From positions 1,095,144 through 1,159,143 of the forward strand of contig NZ_GL985606.1 in NCBI RefSeq assembly GCF_000220835.1: a DNA stretch of 64,000 bases, written 5' to 3'. The notes beneath the pieces were generated by a model that was not told the origin of the DNA, did not search any database, and saw nothing but the letters and a program-made list of their open reading frames with translations. This DNA is from Actinomyces sp. oral taxon 448 str. F0400 (GTDB lineage: Bacteria > Actinomycetota > Actinomycetes > Actinomycetales > Actinomycetaceae). Position numbers and translations under genes: made by a program. Within the stretch, counting starts at the first letter, position 1, and each line of letters begins with the position of its first letter. This document shows positions 1 to 8,881 of the stretch, piece by piece.

Positions 1-1
1 C

Positions 2-604
2 GCGGTCGACGAGTACATCCCGACCCCGCAGCGCGACCTGGACAAGCCCTTCCTCATGCCGATCGAGGACGTCTTCACGATCACCGGCCGCGGCACCGTC
101 GTCACCGGCCGTGTCGAGCGCGGCAAGCTCGCCCTCAACTCCGAGGTCGAGATCCTGGGCATCCGCGAGCCCCAGAAGACGACCGTCACCGGCATCGAGA
201 TGTTCCACAAGTCGATGGACGAGGCATGGGCCGGCGAGAACTGCGGTCTGCTCCTGCGCGGCACCCGCCGCGAGGACGTCGAGCGCGGGCAGGTCGTCGT
301 CAAGCCCGGTTCCATCACCCCCCACACCGAGTTCGAGGGCCACGTCTACATCCTGACCAAGGATGAGGGCGGCCGTCACAACCCCTTCTACTCGAACTAC
401 CGTCCGCAGTTCTATTTCCGCACCACGGACGTCACCGGCGTCATCACGCTGCCCGAGGGCACCGAGATGGTCATGCCCGGCGACACCACCGAGATGAGCG
501 TCCAGCTCATTCAGCCCATCGCCATGGAGGAGGGCCTCGGCTTCGCCATCCGTGAGGGCGGTCGCACCGTCGGCTCCGGTCGCGTCACCAAGGTCATCAA
601 GTGA
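2..604 (+). CDS. tuf: Elongation factor Tu, C-terminal part (5' end outside window)
   Basis: GTPase that delivers aminoacyl-tRNA to the ribosomal A site. The reading frame is open from base 2, and 200 codons remain. The visible part is the end of the G domain, the domain 2 beta-barrel (start [20 protein letters not shown], with the typical VERG stretch) and all of domain 3, ending [10 protein letters not shown]. The GTP-binding motifs lie upstream of the window. The gene is followed 45 nt later by a strong terminator, so it closes the str-type operon. Identity is very secure. Confidence 0.98.
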   Translation, partial: AVDEYIPTPQRDLDKPFLMPIEDVFTITGRGTVVTGRVERGKLALNSEVEILGIREPQKTTVTGIEMFHKSMDEAWAGENCGLLLRGTRREDVERGQVVVKPGSITPHTEFEGHVYILTKDEGGRHNPFYSNYRPQFYFRTTDVTGVITLPEGTEMVMPGDTTEMSVQLIQPIAMEEGLGFAIREGGRTVGSGRVTKVIK

Positions 605-649
605 CGTCCTGACTGCGGGTCAGCCGCTTCGCAATAGCGAGAATCTGTT

Positions 650-690
650 GGGGCTCCCCCTCCGACCAATACGGTCGGAGGGGGAGCCCC
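650..690 (+). terminator. Rho-independent terminator of tuf
   Basis: Two perfect 18-nt arms (650-667 and 673-690) surround a 5-nt loop, and GTTTTCG follows. It separates tuf from the pilus operon, so the pilus genes need their own promoter. Confidence 0.9.
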
Positions 691-695
691 GTTTT

Positions 696-744
696 CGTAT
701 CAATACGCATCGTTGCCGAACCGCTGCCGTAACGAGATCGGTTC
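696..744. promoter_or_regulatory. Putative control region of the pilus operon (two dyads)
   Basis: The gap between the tuf terminator and the first pilin gene holds two inverted repeats. One is CGTAT-CA-ATACG (696-707). The other is GAACCG...CGGTTC, with 6-nt arms at 718-723 and 739-744. No convincing -35/-10 pair was seen; TAACCT at 771-776 is a weak -10 candidate. A role as operators is inference only. Confidence 0.25.
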
Positions 745-849
745 GTGCCAAGATTCTCCGGATCTGGCCATAACCTCTTTCCGTACCTGGATGAGCGGGT
801 CCCACCGCGGCGGACCGCCGCGCCCGCCTCCGCAATATGGGAGTGAGTT

Positions 850-3705
850 GTGTCTGTACACCGTGCCGCCCGCATGCTTCGTCGTATCGCCGGCTTCGCC
901 GTCGCGAGCGGGGCTTGCGCGGCCCTTGTCCTGAGCCCGGTCCCGAATTCTGCGCCGGCTCATGCCGATTCCGACGCCACGAGTCTTCCCGCCGTTTTCG
1001 CAACCGGCGGTTCGGGCCGTTATGTCAACGCCATCCAGTGGCTTCAGTGGGGGGACTACGAGACCCAGTTCAAAGATCAGGCCAAGCCGAATGTTCCCGT
1101 GCTATCGGACGGGCAGACCAAAGATTTCGTCAATGAACGGGACCTGGGTGACGCCGGGAATCTCGTCACGACCTGCACTCTGTCCAACCTCCAGCATCTC
1201 GGCCATTCTCCGGACCTGTCCGACCAGCAGTCCAACGGTCCGCTGGTGGCCACCGTCCCCGGAGCCTGGGCGGGCGACGCCCTCGATAATCTCTACAATG
1301 TCGGCGGTGCCGGCCAGTGGAGCGACGGCAGCGAGGTCTGGCACGACGGCCTGACCTACCCCCGGGACTACGTCAACAAGAATCAGATGGCCATCGGCCT
1401 GGCCAACGGCTACGCCTACAACGGCAGCAGCACATGGGACGGCAAGCCCTGGGGGACGCCGGGCTCCAGCACCGAGCCGACCGGCTACGCCTCCCGCGTG
1501 AGCGTGGACTACTCCTGCACGGCCGAGCTCCATGCCCCTGACGGGAACGTCACCTCCGTCCCGGTCGCGGGTCTGGTTTTCGCCGACGCGGAGGCGTCGT
1601 CGAGGCGCTACGGCATCAAGTCCTGGGCGACGAGCCAGTGGGCCGACGAATGGGTTCAGGCCAGCACCGACCAGAACGTAACCTGGCGCGTCCTGGACAC
1701 CATGCGCTCTCAGTCGTGCATCTCCAAGAACACCGGCAAGCAGGTGACCACCGACGCCGAGGTCTCCGACGGCGGCCGCACCCTGCGCCTGATGCCTAGC
1801 GACGAGGAGTGCGTCTATCAGAGCGGCGGGTCCTACAGCCGCCCCAACGGTCTGGGCGGCCCCGACGCCGTCATGTTCATGGATGGCGCCACCAAGGCTA
1901 CGATCACCATGCAGGGGTCGGGTTACTCGGCTGTCGCGCTGGGTCTGATCGTCGCCACCGACTTCGGCGACGCTCCGCAGTCCTACGGCTATTCCGGCGC
2001 CCTCTTCCAGCCCACGTGGCAGGGCGGCGAGGTCACCTCGACCACCGACGCCTTCGGCGTGCAGCCCCAGGCCACCATGTCTCTGGATCACAGCGCCCCC
2101 CGCCTCGGCGAGCGCATCGACGCCGAGGGCTATCAGAGGTTCAGCGCCGATGCCCGGGGCGATGATGATGACGGCCTGTTCGACGACGAGGACGCCATCG
2201 ATACCACCACGTGGGACGGCGGTATCCGTACGGCGCCGGGCGAGAACCATACCGAGTCCCTCACCTGCGAGGGCTCGGGGAAGATCGCCGGGTGGATCGA
2301 TTGGAACAACAACGGCGTCTTCGACGACGCTGAGAAGAGCGATGAGGTGGCCTGCACCGATGGCGCCGCGACGCTGACGTGGAAGGTCCCCGACGATGTG
2401 ACGAACACCGTGCGCAGCGTCGACGACGAGCCCGGTTCCAAACCCGACAGCTACATGCGCGTGCGCATGACGAACGACAACGGCGGTGACGGCCAGAAGC
2501 CCACGGGCATCACCGCGACCGGTGAGGTCGAGGACTACAAGGTCTCCATCCGCATCCCCACCCTCCAGCTGAGCAAGAGCGTGGACAACACCTATGCCTC
2601 CGACGAGGTGCCCGGCCTGTCCGCGGATCGGTGGACCGTCGAGGGCAGTTCCGGCGCGATCACCCGCTCCGGCCAGGGCACCACGGGCGACCCGCAGTCC
2701 ATCCCCCAAGGGGAGGTGTCCCTGTCCGAGAGCTCGGAGGATCCGCAGGCCGCGGGGTACGAGCCCGGCCAGTGGGAGTGCCAGGAGACTGCGGACACCA
2801 ACGGCGAGTCCTACTCGTCGACGGTCGGCGAATCCAGCAACGGCCAGGCGACGCTGACGGTGCGCAATCAGGACCGCGTCACATGCGCCATCACCAATAA
2901 GACGAAGCCGGGCTCTGTGACCTGGAAGAAGCTCGATGCCGATGGGACGACCCTTCTCGGCGGGTCCCAGTGGACCCTGTCGGGGCCCGGCGTCCCCGCT
3001 GGCACCCGCGTGACCGACTGTGTCGACACGTGCGCGTCGGGTCCCTACGAGGACCAAGACCCCGAACCGGGCAGGTTCAGCCTGACCGGCCTGACATGGG
3101 GCACTTACTCGATCGAAGAGGCCGCGGCGCCCGCGGGCTACACCCCCGCCACCGGCACGTTCACTTTCACTCAGATCACCGGCTCCTCCCTCGAGGGGAC
3201 GCTGGAGGACGCCGACGGCGTCGTGGATGGTGGCGTGGTCAATGGACGCTTCACCGGTTCGGTGACCTGGACGAAGGTCGACGCGGATAACGCCGCGCCG
3301 CTGTCGGGCTCGACCTGGACCCTCACCGGTCCGGACGTGCCCGAGGGCACGGTGATCTCCGACTGCGAGCAGGCCACCTGCGAGCAGGGCCCGTACAAGG
3401 ACCAGGATCCGGCGCCCGGCTCCTTCAAGGTCAGCGGGCTGGGCTGGAGCGACCAGGCGTACGCCCTGAAGGAGAAGGACGCCCCGGCGGGATACAAGGT
3501 GGACAAGAGCTCGCACGAGTTCACGATCGCCCCCGATGGGCTCGACTACTCCTTCGATGCGGCCTTCGAGAATTCCAAGACCACCGTGCCGACGCTGCCG
3601 CTGACCGGCGGCCTGGGCATGGACATCTTCCTGATCGGAGGCGGGGTGCTGGCCGCTCTCGCCCTGGTCGCCGGAATCGTGAGGAGGCACCGCGCACACT
3701 CCTGA
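850..3705 (+). CDS. Sortase-anchored pilus tip adhesin (FimQ/FimB-like)
   Basis: Secreted 951-aa surface protein, probably the minor tip subunit of the pilus. The GTG at 850 is chosen because GGGAG lies about 6 nt upstream; an in-frame ATG at 874 is the alternative. A signal peptide covers roughly residues 1-40. A large N-terminal region of unknown fold follows. A GEVED-type segment runs from about residue 371 (DFGDAPQSYG) to about 557 (GEVEDY). Two SpaA/Cna-B-like modules start near 686 and 801 (each GSVTW..DAD), and each contains an E-box-like pattern (IEEAAAPAGY and LKEKDAPAGY). The C-terminus is LPLTG near residue 916, then a hydrophobic segment and RRHR. It is first in an apparent operon with the shaft pilin and the sortase. 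The adhesin role follows from position and architecture; the ligand is unknown. Confidence 0.85.
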   Translation: MSVHRAARMLRRIAGFAVASGACAALVLSPVPNSAPAHADSDATSLPAVFATGGSGRYVNAIQWLQWGDYETQFKDQAKPNVPVLSDGQTKDFVNERDLGDAGNLVTTCTLSNLQHLGHSPDLSDQQSNGPLVATVPGAWAGDALDNLYNVGGAGQWSDGSEVWHDGLTYPRDYVNKNQMAIGLANGYAYNGSSTWDGKPWGTPGSSTEPTGYASRVSVDYSCTAELHAPDGNVTSVPVAGLVFADAEASSRRYGIKSWATSQWADEWVQASTDQNVTWRVLDTMRSQSCISKNTGKQVTTDAEVSDGGRTLRLMPSDEECVYQSGGSYSRPNGLGGPDAVMFMDGATKATITMQGSGYSAVALGLIVATDFGDAPQSYGYSGALFQPTWQGGEVTSTTDAFGVQPQATMSLDHSAPRLGERIDAEGYQRFSADARGDDDDGLFDDEDAIDTTTWDGGIRTAPGENHTESLTCEGSGKIAGWIDWNNNGVFDDAEKSDEVACTDGAATLTWKVPDDVTNTVRSVDDEPGSKPDSYMRVRMTNDNGGDGQKPTGITATGEVEDYKVSIRIPTLQLSKSVDNTYASDEVPGLSADRWTVEGSSGAITRSGQGTTGDPQSIPQGEVSLSESSEDPQAAGYEPGQWECQETADTNGESYSSTVGESSNGQATLTVRNQDRVTCAITNKTKPGSVTWKKLDADGTTLLGGSQWTLSGPGVPAGTRVTDCVDTCASGPYEDQDPEPGRFSLTGLTWGTYSIEEAAAPAGYTPATGTFTFTQITGSSLEGTLEDADGVVDGGVVNGRFTGSVTWTKVDADNAAPLSGSTWTLTGPDVPEGTVISDCEQATCEQGPYKDQDPAPGSFKVSGLGWSDQAYALKEKDAPAGYKVDKSSHEFTIAPDGLDYSFDAAFENSKTTVPTLPLTGGLGMDIFLIGGGVLAALALVAGIVRRHRAHS

Positions 3706-3845
3706 GTAAGCACTGCCATTGAGCGGCGTGAGCCGTGGCGCCCGAGCGGGTCCGTCCCGCGAGGGCGCTCGGCGAACCGCCCGTCCATCCCATCCATCCC
3801 GCATCCGCGCGGCTGACCGCGCACGATGAAAGGACACCCCTTCCC

Positions 3846-5429
3846 ATGAGAACCACACCTCGCGGCCTTGGACGCCGCGTGGCCGCCGCCGTCGGCGCCC
3901 TTGCTCTCGGCCTCGCCGGCCTGGGGGCCACGACCGCCGCCCAGGCGGCCGACCTCGGCAACATCGACACCGGCAGGACCGGGTCGATCCTCATCCACAA
4001 GCACGAGTCCGGCTCGCAGAATGCCAACGGCACCGCCGACGGCCAGACCGCCACCGGCGGCGATGGCGTCGCCGACGTCGTCTTCACGGCCTACAGGATC
4101 ACCAATCTGGATCTGACCACCCAGTCCGCCTGGGACGGTCTTCAGAGCACCCAGGTCCCGGCCGACGCTTGCGGAGCCGACTTCCAGACCCCGTCACTGG
4201 GGTCCTACACCTTCGATGGAGGCAAGGCCAGCGCCGCCACCGACTCGCAGGGCGAGACGAGCATCGGCGACCTGCCGGTCGCGGCCTACCTCGTGTGCGA
4301 GACGAGCTCCCCCGGCACCGTCAAGACCAAGGCCGCGCCCTTCCTGGTGACGGTTCCCTTCCCGAACAACTCCGCGAACACCGCCAGCGCCGACGGGAGT
4401 TGGCTCTACAACGTCAACGTCTACCCGAAGAACGTCGTCGTGCAGGCCCCGACCAAGACCGTGGACGTGAGCGCCAATGGTTTGAAGAGCGACGCTCAGG
4501 TCTCCTACCCGGTGAAGGCGCAGGTGCCGAGCATCGCCTCGACCGACTCCTTCAAGCACTTCATCATCTCCGACCCGCTGGACGCCAGTCTGACGGACGG
4601 TCAGGTTGCCTCGGTGACGATCGACGGCGAGGACGTCAGCAGCTCCTACTACACGGTCACGACCGGTCAGACCGTCTCGCTCGGCTTCACCAAGGCGGGC
4701 CTGGAGTTCCTCAAGACCAAGCCGAACTCGACCGTCGAGGTCGTCTTCACCGCCAAGGTCGTCACGGTGCCCGACGGCGGCGTCATCGACAACACCGCGA
4801 CGTTCTACGTCGACACCGTTCCCCAGTCCACCCCGCCGGACAACCCGCCGCTGACCCCTCCGGACGAGCCGGGCACGCCCACCAATAAGGTCGTCACCTC
4901 TTGGGGCGACGTCAGGGTCTCCAAGACCGATGCCGACAACAGCAAGGCCCTCCAGGGCGCGACCTTCCAGGTCTACGATGCCCAGGATCCGTACGCCGCC
5001 TCGTGCGAGGGCGCGGTCAGGACCGGGGCCCCGATCTCGGTCGACGGCACCACCGAGTTCACCTCCGACGGAGATGGCGTGGTGTCCATCGCGGGCCTGT
5101 TCGTCGATAAGAAGAACGGAGCTCCCGGCGAGGCCTCCGTCACCCCGGACCACGCTCAGCGCTGCTACGTCCTGGTCGAGACGGCCGCTCCGGCCGGATA
5201 CGTCCTGCCCTCCAGCGCGGACACGCCCCTGACGGTCAAGACCGGCGTCACGGCGACCGGCTCCTACGACCTGACCGTCACCAACACCAAGCAGAACGTG
5301 CCCCAGCTCCCGCTCACCGGTGCGAACGGCCGTCTGCTCCTGATGGCGCTCGGCATCATCCTCGTCGCCATCGCCGGTGGCTCGGCCCTCGTCGCCCGCT
5401 CCCGCAGGACGCGCGAGCAGAAGAGCTGA
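3846..5429 (+). CDS. Major shaft fimbrial subunit (FimP/FimA-like pilin)
   Basis: Backbone pilin of 527 aa, polymerised covalently by the class C sortase encoded next. The ATG at 3846 is chosen because GAAAGGA (3828-3834) precedes it and a good signal peptide starts there (RRVAAAVGALALGLAGLGA); the longer frame from 3735 looks like leader. A pilin motif with the polymerising lysine is present (WLYNVNVYPKN, near residue 193). A Cna-B-like domain starts near 355 (DVRVSKTDADNSKALQGA), and an E-box (LVETAAPAGY) lies near 444. The sorting signal LPLTG near 488 is followed by a membrane segment and basic residues. These match the actinomycete FimP/FimA and corynebacterial SpaA backbone pilins. A hairpin just downstream may limit read-through into the sortase gene. 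Confidence 0.95.
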   Translation: MRTTPRGLGRRVAAAVGALALGLAGLGATTAAQAADLGNIDTGRTGSILIHKHESGSQNANGTADGQTATGGDGVADVVFTAYRITNLDLTTQSAWDGLQSTQVPADACGADFQTPSLGSYTFDGGKASAATDSQGETSIGDLPVAAYLVCETSSPGTVKTKAAPFLVTVPFPNNSANTASADGSWLYNVNVYPKNVVVQAPTKTVDVSANGLKSDAQVSYPVKAQVPSIASTDSFKHFIISDPLDASLTDGQVASVTIDGEDVSSSYYTVTTGQTVSLGFTKAGLEFLKTKPNSTVEVVFTAKVVTVPDGGVIDNTATFYVDTVPQSTPPDNPPLTPPDEPGTPTNKVVTSWGDVRVSKTDADNSKALQGATFQVYDAQDPYAASCEGAVRTGAPISVDGTTEFTSDGDGVVSIAGLFVDKKNGAPGEASVTPDHAQRCYVLVETAAPAGYVLPSSADTPLTVKTGVTATGSYDLTVTNTKQNVPQLPLTGANGRLLLMALGIILVAIAGGSALVARSRRTREQKS

Positions 5430-5539
5430 GTCCGCGCCGGGCCCCTGTCCGATGCCGTGCGGCGCATGCCGGCGCGTGGCGGCACGTGCCGACGCGTGAG
5501 AGCCATCGGCGCCGGCAGGAGCCCGAGCCCTGCACCTCA

Positions 5540-5580
5540 GCGGCGTGGCGGGGAGGCCCGAGGCCTCCCCGCCACGCCGC
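5540..5580 (+). terminator. Intercistronic 19-bp hairpin between pilin and sortase
   Basis: Perfect 19-nt arms (5540-5558 and 5562-5580) with a 3-nt CGA loop end about 10 nt before the sortase ribosome-binding site. There is no U-tract. It could be a partial terminator or an mRNA-stabilising hairpin that keeps shaft pilin mRNA far above sortase mRNA. The structure is seen; the function is inferred. Confidence 0.6.
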
Positions 5581-5604
5581 ACCCCGACCAGGAGACCTAC
5601 CGCC

Positions 5605-6597
5605 ATGAGCTCTTTGCGGACTCGTACGCGTCTTCGCCCACGGCGTCCTCAACGCCCCCGCCCCGCCGGCGAGTCCCTCAGCGGTCCTGCCGGTGGACCC
5701 GCCGGGGGCGCGGCCGGGACCGCCCGAGGGGGGCGCCGCTGGCGTCTGTCGCGCTTCTCCCTCGTCCCCGCCCTCCTCGCCCTGATCGGCATGCTGACGT
5801 TCACCTACCCGACGGCGGCGAGCTGGTTCTCCCAGTACAACCAGTCCCGGGTGGTCGCCGACTACGCCGACGCCGTCGACCAGGCCTATCCGGATGCCGC
5901 CACCCAGCTCGCTCAGGCTCATGAGTACAACGACGCGCTGAGCTCCGGGGCCGTGCTCGAGGCCAACAACCACATACCCGTTGGAGCAGGGGACTCCTCG
6001 GGAACCGGCACGGACCTGGAGTACAACTCCATTCTGGACGCCAACGGCGCCGGCCTCATGGCCCGCCTGCGCATCCCATCGATCGATCTGGACCTGCCCG
6101 TCTACCACGGCACCGCGGACCAGACCCTCCTGGAGGGATTGGGGCACCTGGAGGGGACCTCCCTGCCCGTGGGCGGCGTCGGCACCCGAGCCGTCATCAC
6201 CGGGCACCGTGGTCTGGCCAACGCCACCATGTTCACCAATCTCGACAAGGTCGGCGAGGGGGACACCTTCACCATCGAGGTCTTCGGCGAGGTGCTGACC
6301 TACCGCGTGGCGCAGACCAAGGTCGTCGAACCGGAGCAGACCGAGGAGCTGCGGGCCGACCCGGATCGCGACCTGGTCACCCTCGTGACCTGCACGCCGC
6401 TGGGGATCAACACCCACCGCATCCTCGTCACGGGGGAGCGGATACCCACGCCCGATCAGGACACCGCCCCGGGCGAGCGTCCGGATGTGCCCAGATTCCC
6501 GTGGTGGGCGGTCGCGTTGGGGATCGGCGTGGTGCTCGACGCGGTCTACGTGTGGCGCGCCGGCTACCCGCCCAAGGCCCGCAAGCACCGGGCCTGA
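5605..6597 (+). CDS. srtC: Class C (pilus) sortase
   Basis: Membrane transpeptidase of 330 aa that cleaves LPXTG pilins and joins them through the pilin-motif lysine. The ATG at 5605 follows AGGAGA (5590-5595). An N-terminal basic stretch precedes a membrane segment (SLVPALLALIGML). The catalytic triad is visible: His in VITGHRG (about residue 200), Cys in TLVTC (about 262) and Arg in NTHRI (about 271). A C-terminal membrane segment near 300-320 is typical of class C. The usual lid tripeptide DP(W/F/Y) is not present anywhere in the protein; the corresponding stretch reads EYNSILDANGAGLMA. Substrates are presumably the two LPLTG proteins just upstream. Confidence 0.95.
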   Translation: MSSLRTRTRLRPRRPQRPRPAGESLSGPAGGPAGGAAGTARGGRRWRLSRFSLVPALLALIGMLTFTYPTAASWFSQYNQSRVVADYADAVDQAYPDAATQLAQAHEYNDALSSGAVLEANNHIPVGAGDSSGTGTDLEYNSILDANGAGLMARLRIPSIDLDLPVYHGTADQTLLEGLGHLEGTSLPVGGVGTRAVITGHRGLANATMFTNLDKVGEGDTFTIEVFGEVLTYRVAQTKVVEPEQTEELRADPDRDLVTLVTCTPLGINTHRILVTGERIPTPDQDTAPGERPDVPRFPWWAVALGIGVVLDAVYVWRAGYPPKARKHRA

Positions 6598-6659
6598 CCG
6601 GCCCGACGCGCTCGGCGTGCGACGCGCCCGAACGCGTGGACTGGGTGGGCGGTCTCACA

Positions 6660-6767
6660 GGGGCGAGGCCGCCCCTCCGCTTCCGCGTCACGGGATGTCA
6701 CTGCTAGCGTTGTCGGGCCGAGCGGGCCTGGTGCCCGGCTCGGCCGCTTCCCGGGATCGATCCCGGG
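6660..6767 (+). terminator. Hairpin cluster ending the pilus operon
   Basis: The 311-nt gap between srtC and rpsJ holds three structures. A 6-bp hairpin (6660-6665/6670-6675) has loop AGGC. A longer stem (6716-6727/6733-6745) has one bulged base. An 18-nt perfect palindrome lies at 6750-6767. They probably end the pilus transcript. The rest of the gap (6768-6908) should contain the S10 promoter; TAGTCT at 6836-6841 is a possible -10, with no clear -35. Confidence 0.5.
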
Positions 6768-6908
6768 ACTCAGTCTGACGGATCCGGTGGCCACCGGGTT
6801 CCGTGTGTCCAGACCGGCCCATCTTCTTCACAGCGTAGTCTGAGCTTCGTCTCACGACACGCCCGAGTGCGTGGACCGGTCGAACGAAAGCAAGAGAGGT
6901 GAGGCGCC

Positions 6909-7217
6909 ATGGCGGGACAGAAGATCCGCATCCGGCTCAAGTCCTACGACCACGAGGTCATCGACTCCTCAGCGCGCAAGATCGTCGACGTCGTGACCCG
7001 CGCGGGTGCGACGGTCGTGGGCCCCGTGCCGCTGCCGACCGAGAAGAACGTGTTCTGCGTCATCCGGTCGCCGCACAAGTACAAGGACAGCCGTGAGCAC
7101 TTCGAGATGCGCACGCACAAGCGGTTGATCGACATCGTCGATCCGACGCCGAAGGCCGTCGACTCGCTTATGCGGCTCGACCTGCCGGCCGACGTCAACA
7201 TCGAAATCAAGCTCTGA
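6909..7217 (+). CDS. rpsJ: 30S ribosomal protein S10
   Basis: 102-aa small-subunit protein of the 30S head, also the NusE antitermination factor. It starts [19 protein letters not shown] and contains the family segment [13 protein letters not shown]. The ATG is preceded by AGAGAGGTGAGG. It is first in the S10 operon, 11 nt before rplC. Family length is normal. Confidence 0.99.
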   Translation: MAGQKIRIRLKSYDHEVIDSSARKIVDVVTRAGATVVGPVPLPTEKNVFCVIRSPHKYKDSREHFEMRTHKRLIDIVDPTPKAVDSLMRLDLPADVNIEIKL

Positions 7218-7228
7218 GGTAAGAGGCC

Positions 7229-7909
7229 ATGACTACGCTGAACCAGCCGGCCGCCGCCGCGCCCACCAGGGCACTGCTCGGCACCAAGCTCGGCATGACG
7301 CAGATCTGGGACGAGAAGGGCGTCCTGCGCCCCGTCACGGTCGTACGCGTCGACACCAATGTCGTGACCCAGATCCGTACGATCGAGACCGACGGGTATG
7401 AGGCCGTCCAGCTCGCCTTCGGCGAGATCGACGAGCGCAAGGTCACCAAGCCCCTCAAAGGCCATTTCGACAAGGCGGGGGTCTCTCCTCGTCGGCACGT
7501 GGCCGAGGTGCGCACCTGTCTGGCCGGCGAATTCGCTCCCGGCCAAGAGCTCGATGCGAAGACTTTCGAGGTCGGTCAGCTGGTCGATGTCACCGGCACC
7601 TCCAAGGGCAAGGGTTTCGCGGGCGTCATGAAGCGCCACGGCTTCAAGGGCGTCTCCGCATCCCACGGTGCGCACCGCAACCATCGCAAGCCCGGCTCGG
7701 TCGGCGCCTGCGCCACTCCGGGCCGCATCTTCAAGGGCCTGCGCATGGCCGGCCGCATGGGTCATGCCACCACCACTGTCCAGAACCTGAAGGTTCGCGG
7801 CGTCGACGCCGACAAGGGCGTGCTCCTCGTGGGCGGCGCCGTTCCCGGTCCCAAGGGCGCGGTCGTCGTCGTCCGCACCGCCGTGAAGTCCGCCGTGAAG
7901 GGAGCCTGA
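7229..7909 (+). CDS. rplC: 50S ribosomal protein L3
   Basis: 226-aa primary 23S rRNA binder that starts large-subunit assembly. The N-terminal [16 protein letters not shown] and central [17 protein letters not shown] are diagnostic. An unusual alanine-rich N-terminal stretch of about 12 residues ([14 protein letters not shown]) precedes the conserved core. It lies between rpsJ and rplD, only 4 nt from the latter, so it is probably co-translated. Confidence 0.99.
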   Translation: MTTLNQPAAAAPTRALLGTKLGMTQIWDEKGVLRPVTVVRVDTNVVTQIRTIETDGYEAVQLAFGEIDERKVTKPLKGHFDKAGVSPRRHVAEVRTCLAGEFAPGQELDAKTFEVGQLVDVTGTSKGKGFAGVMKRHGFKGVSASHGAHRNHRKPGSVGACATPGRIFKGLRMAGRMGHATTTVQNLKVRGVDADKGVLLVGGAVPGPKGAVVVVRTAVKSAVKGA

Positions 7910-7913
7910 CACC

Positions 7914-8558
7914 ATGGTAGAGCCACTCTCCGTCGCGATCGTCGACTCGAAGGGCGAGCGGACCGGCACGGCCGAGCTGCCCGCCGAGATCTTCGACGTC
8001 GAGCCCAATATCCCGCTCATGCATCAGGTGGTCGTGGCTCAGCTCGCCGCGGCCCGCCAGGGCACCCACGCCACCAGGACCCGCGGCATGGTTCGCGGTG
8101 GTGGCCGCAAACCCTACCGTCAGAAAGGGACCGGCCGCGCCCGCCAGGGCTCGATCCGCGCCCCGCAGTTCGCCGGCGGCGGCACTGTGCACGGCCCGCA
8201 GCCGCGCAATTACGCCCAGCGCACGCCCAAGAAGATGAAGGTCGCCGCCCTGCGCTCGGCACTGTCGGATCGCGCCCGCAACGGCCGCGTCCACGTCATC
8301 ACCGAGTTCCTCGTGGCCGACAGGCCCTCCACCAAGCAGGCGCTGTCGGGGCTGCGCAACCTGACCGATCGCAAGGCGCTGGTCGTCGTGCCCCGTGAGG
8401 ACGCCCTGTCCTTTCTGAGCCTGCGCAACCTGCCCGATGTCCTCGTGATCCGGGCCGACCAGCTCAACACCTACGACGTCCTCAACAGCGACGACGTCGT
8501 CTTCACTGCTGCCGCCCTGGATCGCTTCCTGGGCAGGAGCGAGGAGGAGTCCAAGTGA
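7914..8558 (+). CDS. rplD: 50S ribosomal protein L4
   Basis: 214-aa protein lining the peptide exit tunnel. Diagnostic motifs are [20 protein letters not shown] (the tunnel loop) and [11 protein letters not shown]. The ATG at 7914 lies 4 nt after rplC, with GGGAG in the end of rplC as ribosome-binding site. Its stop overlaps the GTG of rplW by 4 nt. In enterobacteria L4 represses its own operon; nothing here shows whether that holds. Confidence 0.99.
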   Translation: MVEPLSVAIVDSKGERTGTAELPAEIFDVEPNIPLMHQVVVAQLAAARQGTHATRTRGMVRGGGRKPYRQKGTGRARQGSIRAPQFAGGGTVHGPQPRNYAQRTPKKMKVAALRSALSDRARNGRVHVITEFLVADRPSTKQALSGLRNLTDRKALVVVPREDALSFLSLRNLPDVLVIRADQLNTYDVLNSDDVVFTAAALDRFLGRSEEESK

Positions 8559-8860
8559 GCCTCGAGAAGTCCAAGAACCCCCGCGACGTCATCGTCGCGC
8601 CGGTCGTCTCCGAGAAGTCCTACGCCTGTATGGACCGCGGACAGTACACGTTCCTCGTCGCGCCGGGGTCCAACAAGACCGAGATCAAGCAGGCCATCGA
8701 GGCGATCTTCGACGTCAAAGTCGCCTCGGTCAACACCCAGAACCGTCAGGGCAAGACCCGCCGCACCCGCACGGGCACGGGGAAGTCGAAGGACACCAAG
8801 CGCGCGATCGTCACGCTGCGCGAGGGCACCATCGACATCTTCGGCGACGTGGCGAACTGA
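8555..8860 (+). CDS. rplW: 50S ribosomal protein L23
   Basis: 101-aa protein at the tunnel exit, the docking site for SRP and trigger factor. The GTG start overlaps the rplD stop (GTGA), giving translational coupling. The core [20 protein letters not shown] and the basic loop [17 protein letters not shown] are typical. Length is normal. Confidence 0.98.
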   Translation: MSLEKSKNPRDVIVAPVVSEKSYACMDRGQYTFLVAPGSNKTEIKQAIEAIFDVKVASVNTQNRQGKTRRTRTGTGKSKDTKRAIVTLREGTIDIFGDVAN

Positions 8861-8881
8861 CACGGAAGGGAGAGGATCGAC

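Noticed and set aside
3735-3845. Longer N-terminus for the shaft pilin from an upstream GTG
   Set aside because: It would bury the signal peptide 37 residues inside and ignores the GAAAGGA site before the ATG at 3846.
1102-3858. 918-codon open frame on the minus strand opposite the tip pilin
   Set aside because: It is the antisense shadow of a GC-rich gene. The translation is low-complexity (Arg/Gly/Val/Ala), has no recognisable domain, and the plus strand has a signal peptide, Cna-B modules and a sorting signal.
6750-6767. 18-nt palindrome as a recombinase or phage attachment site
   Set aside because: No integrase, repeat partner or mobile gene is visible nearby; it fits better as part of the operon-end hairpins.
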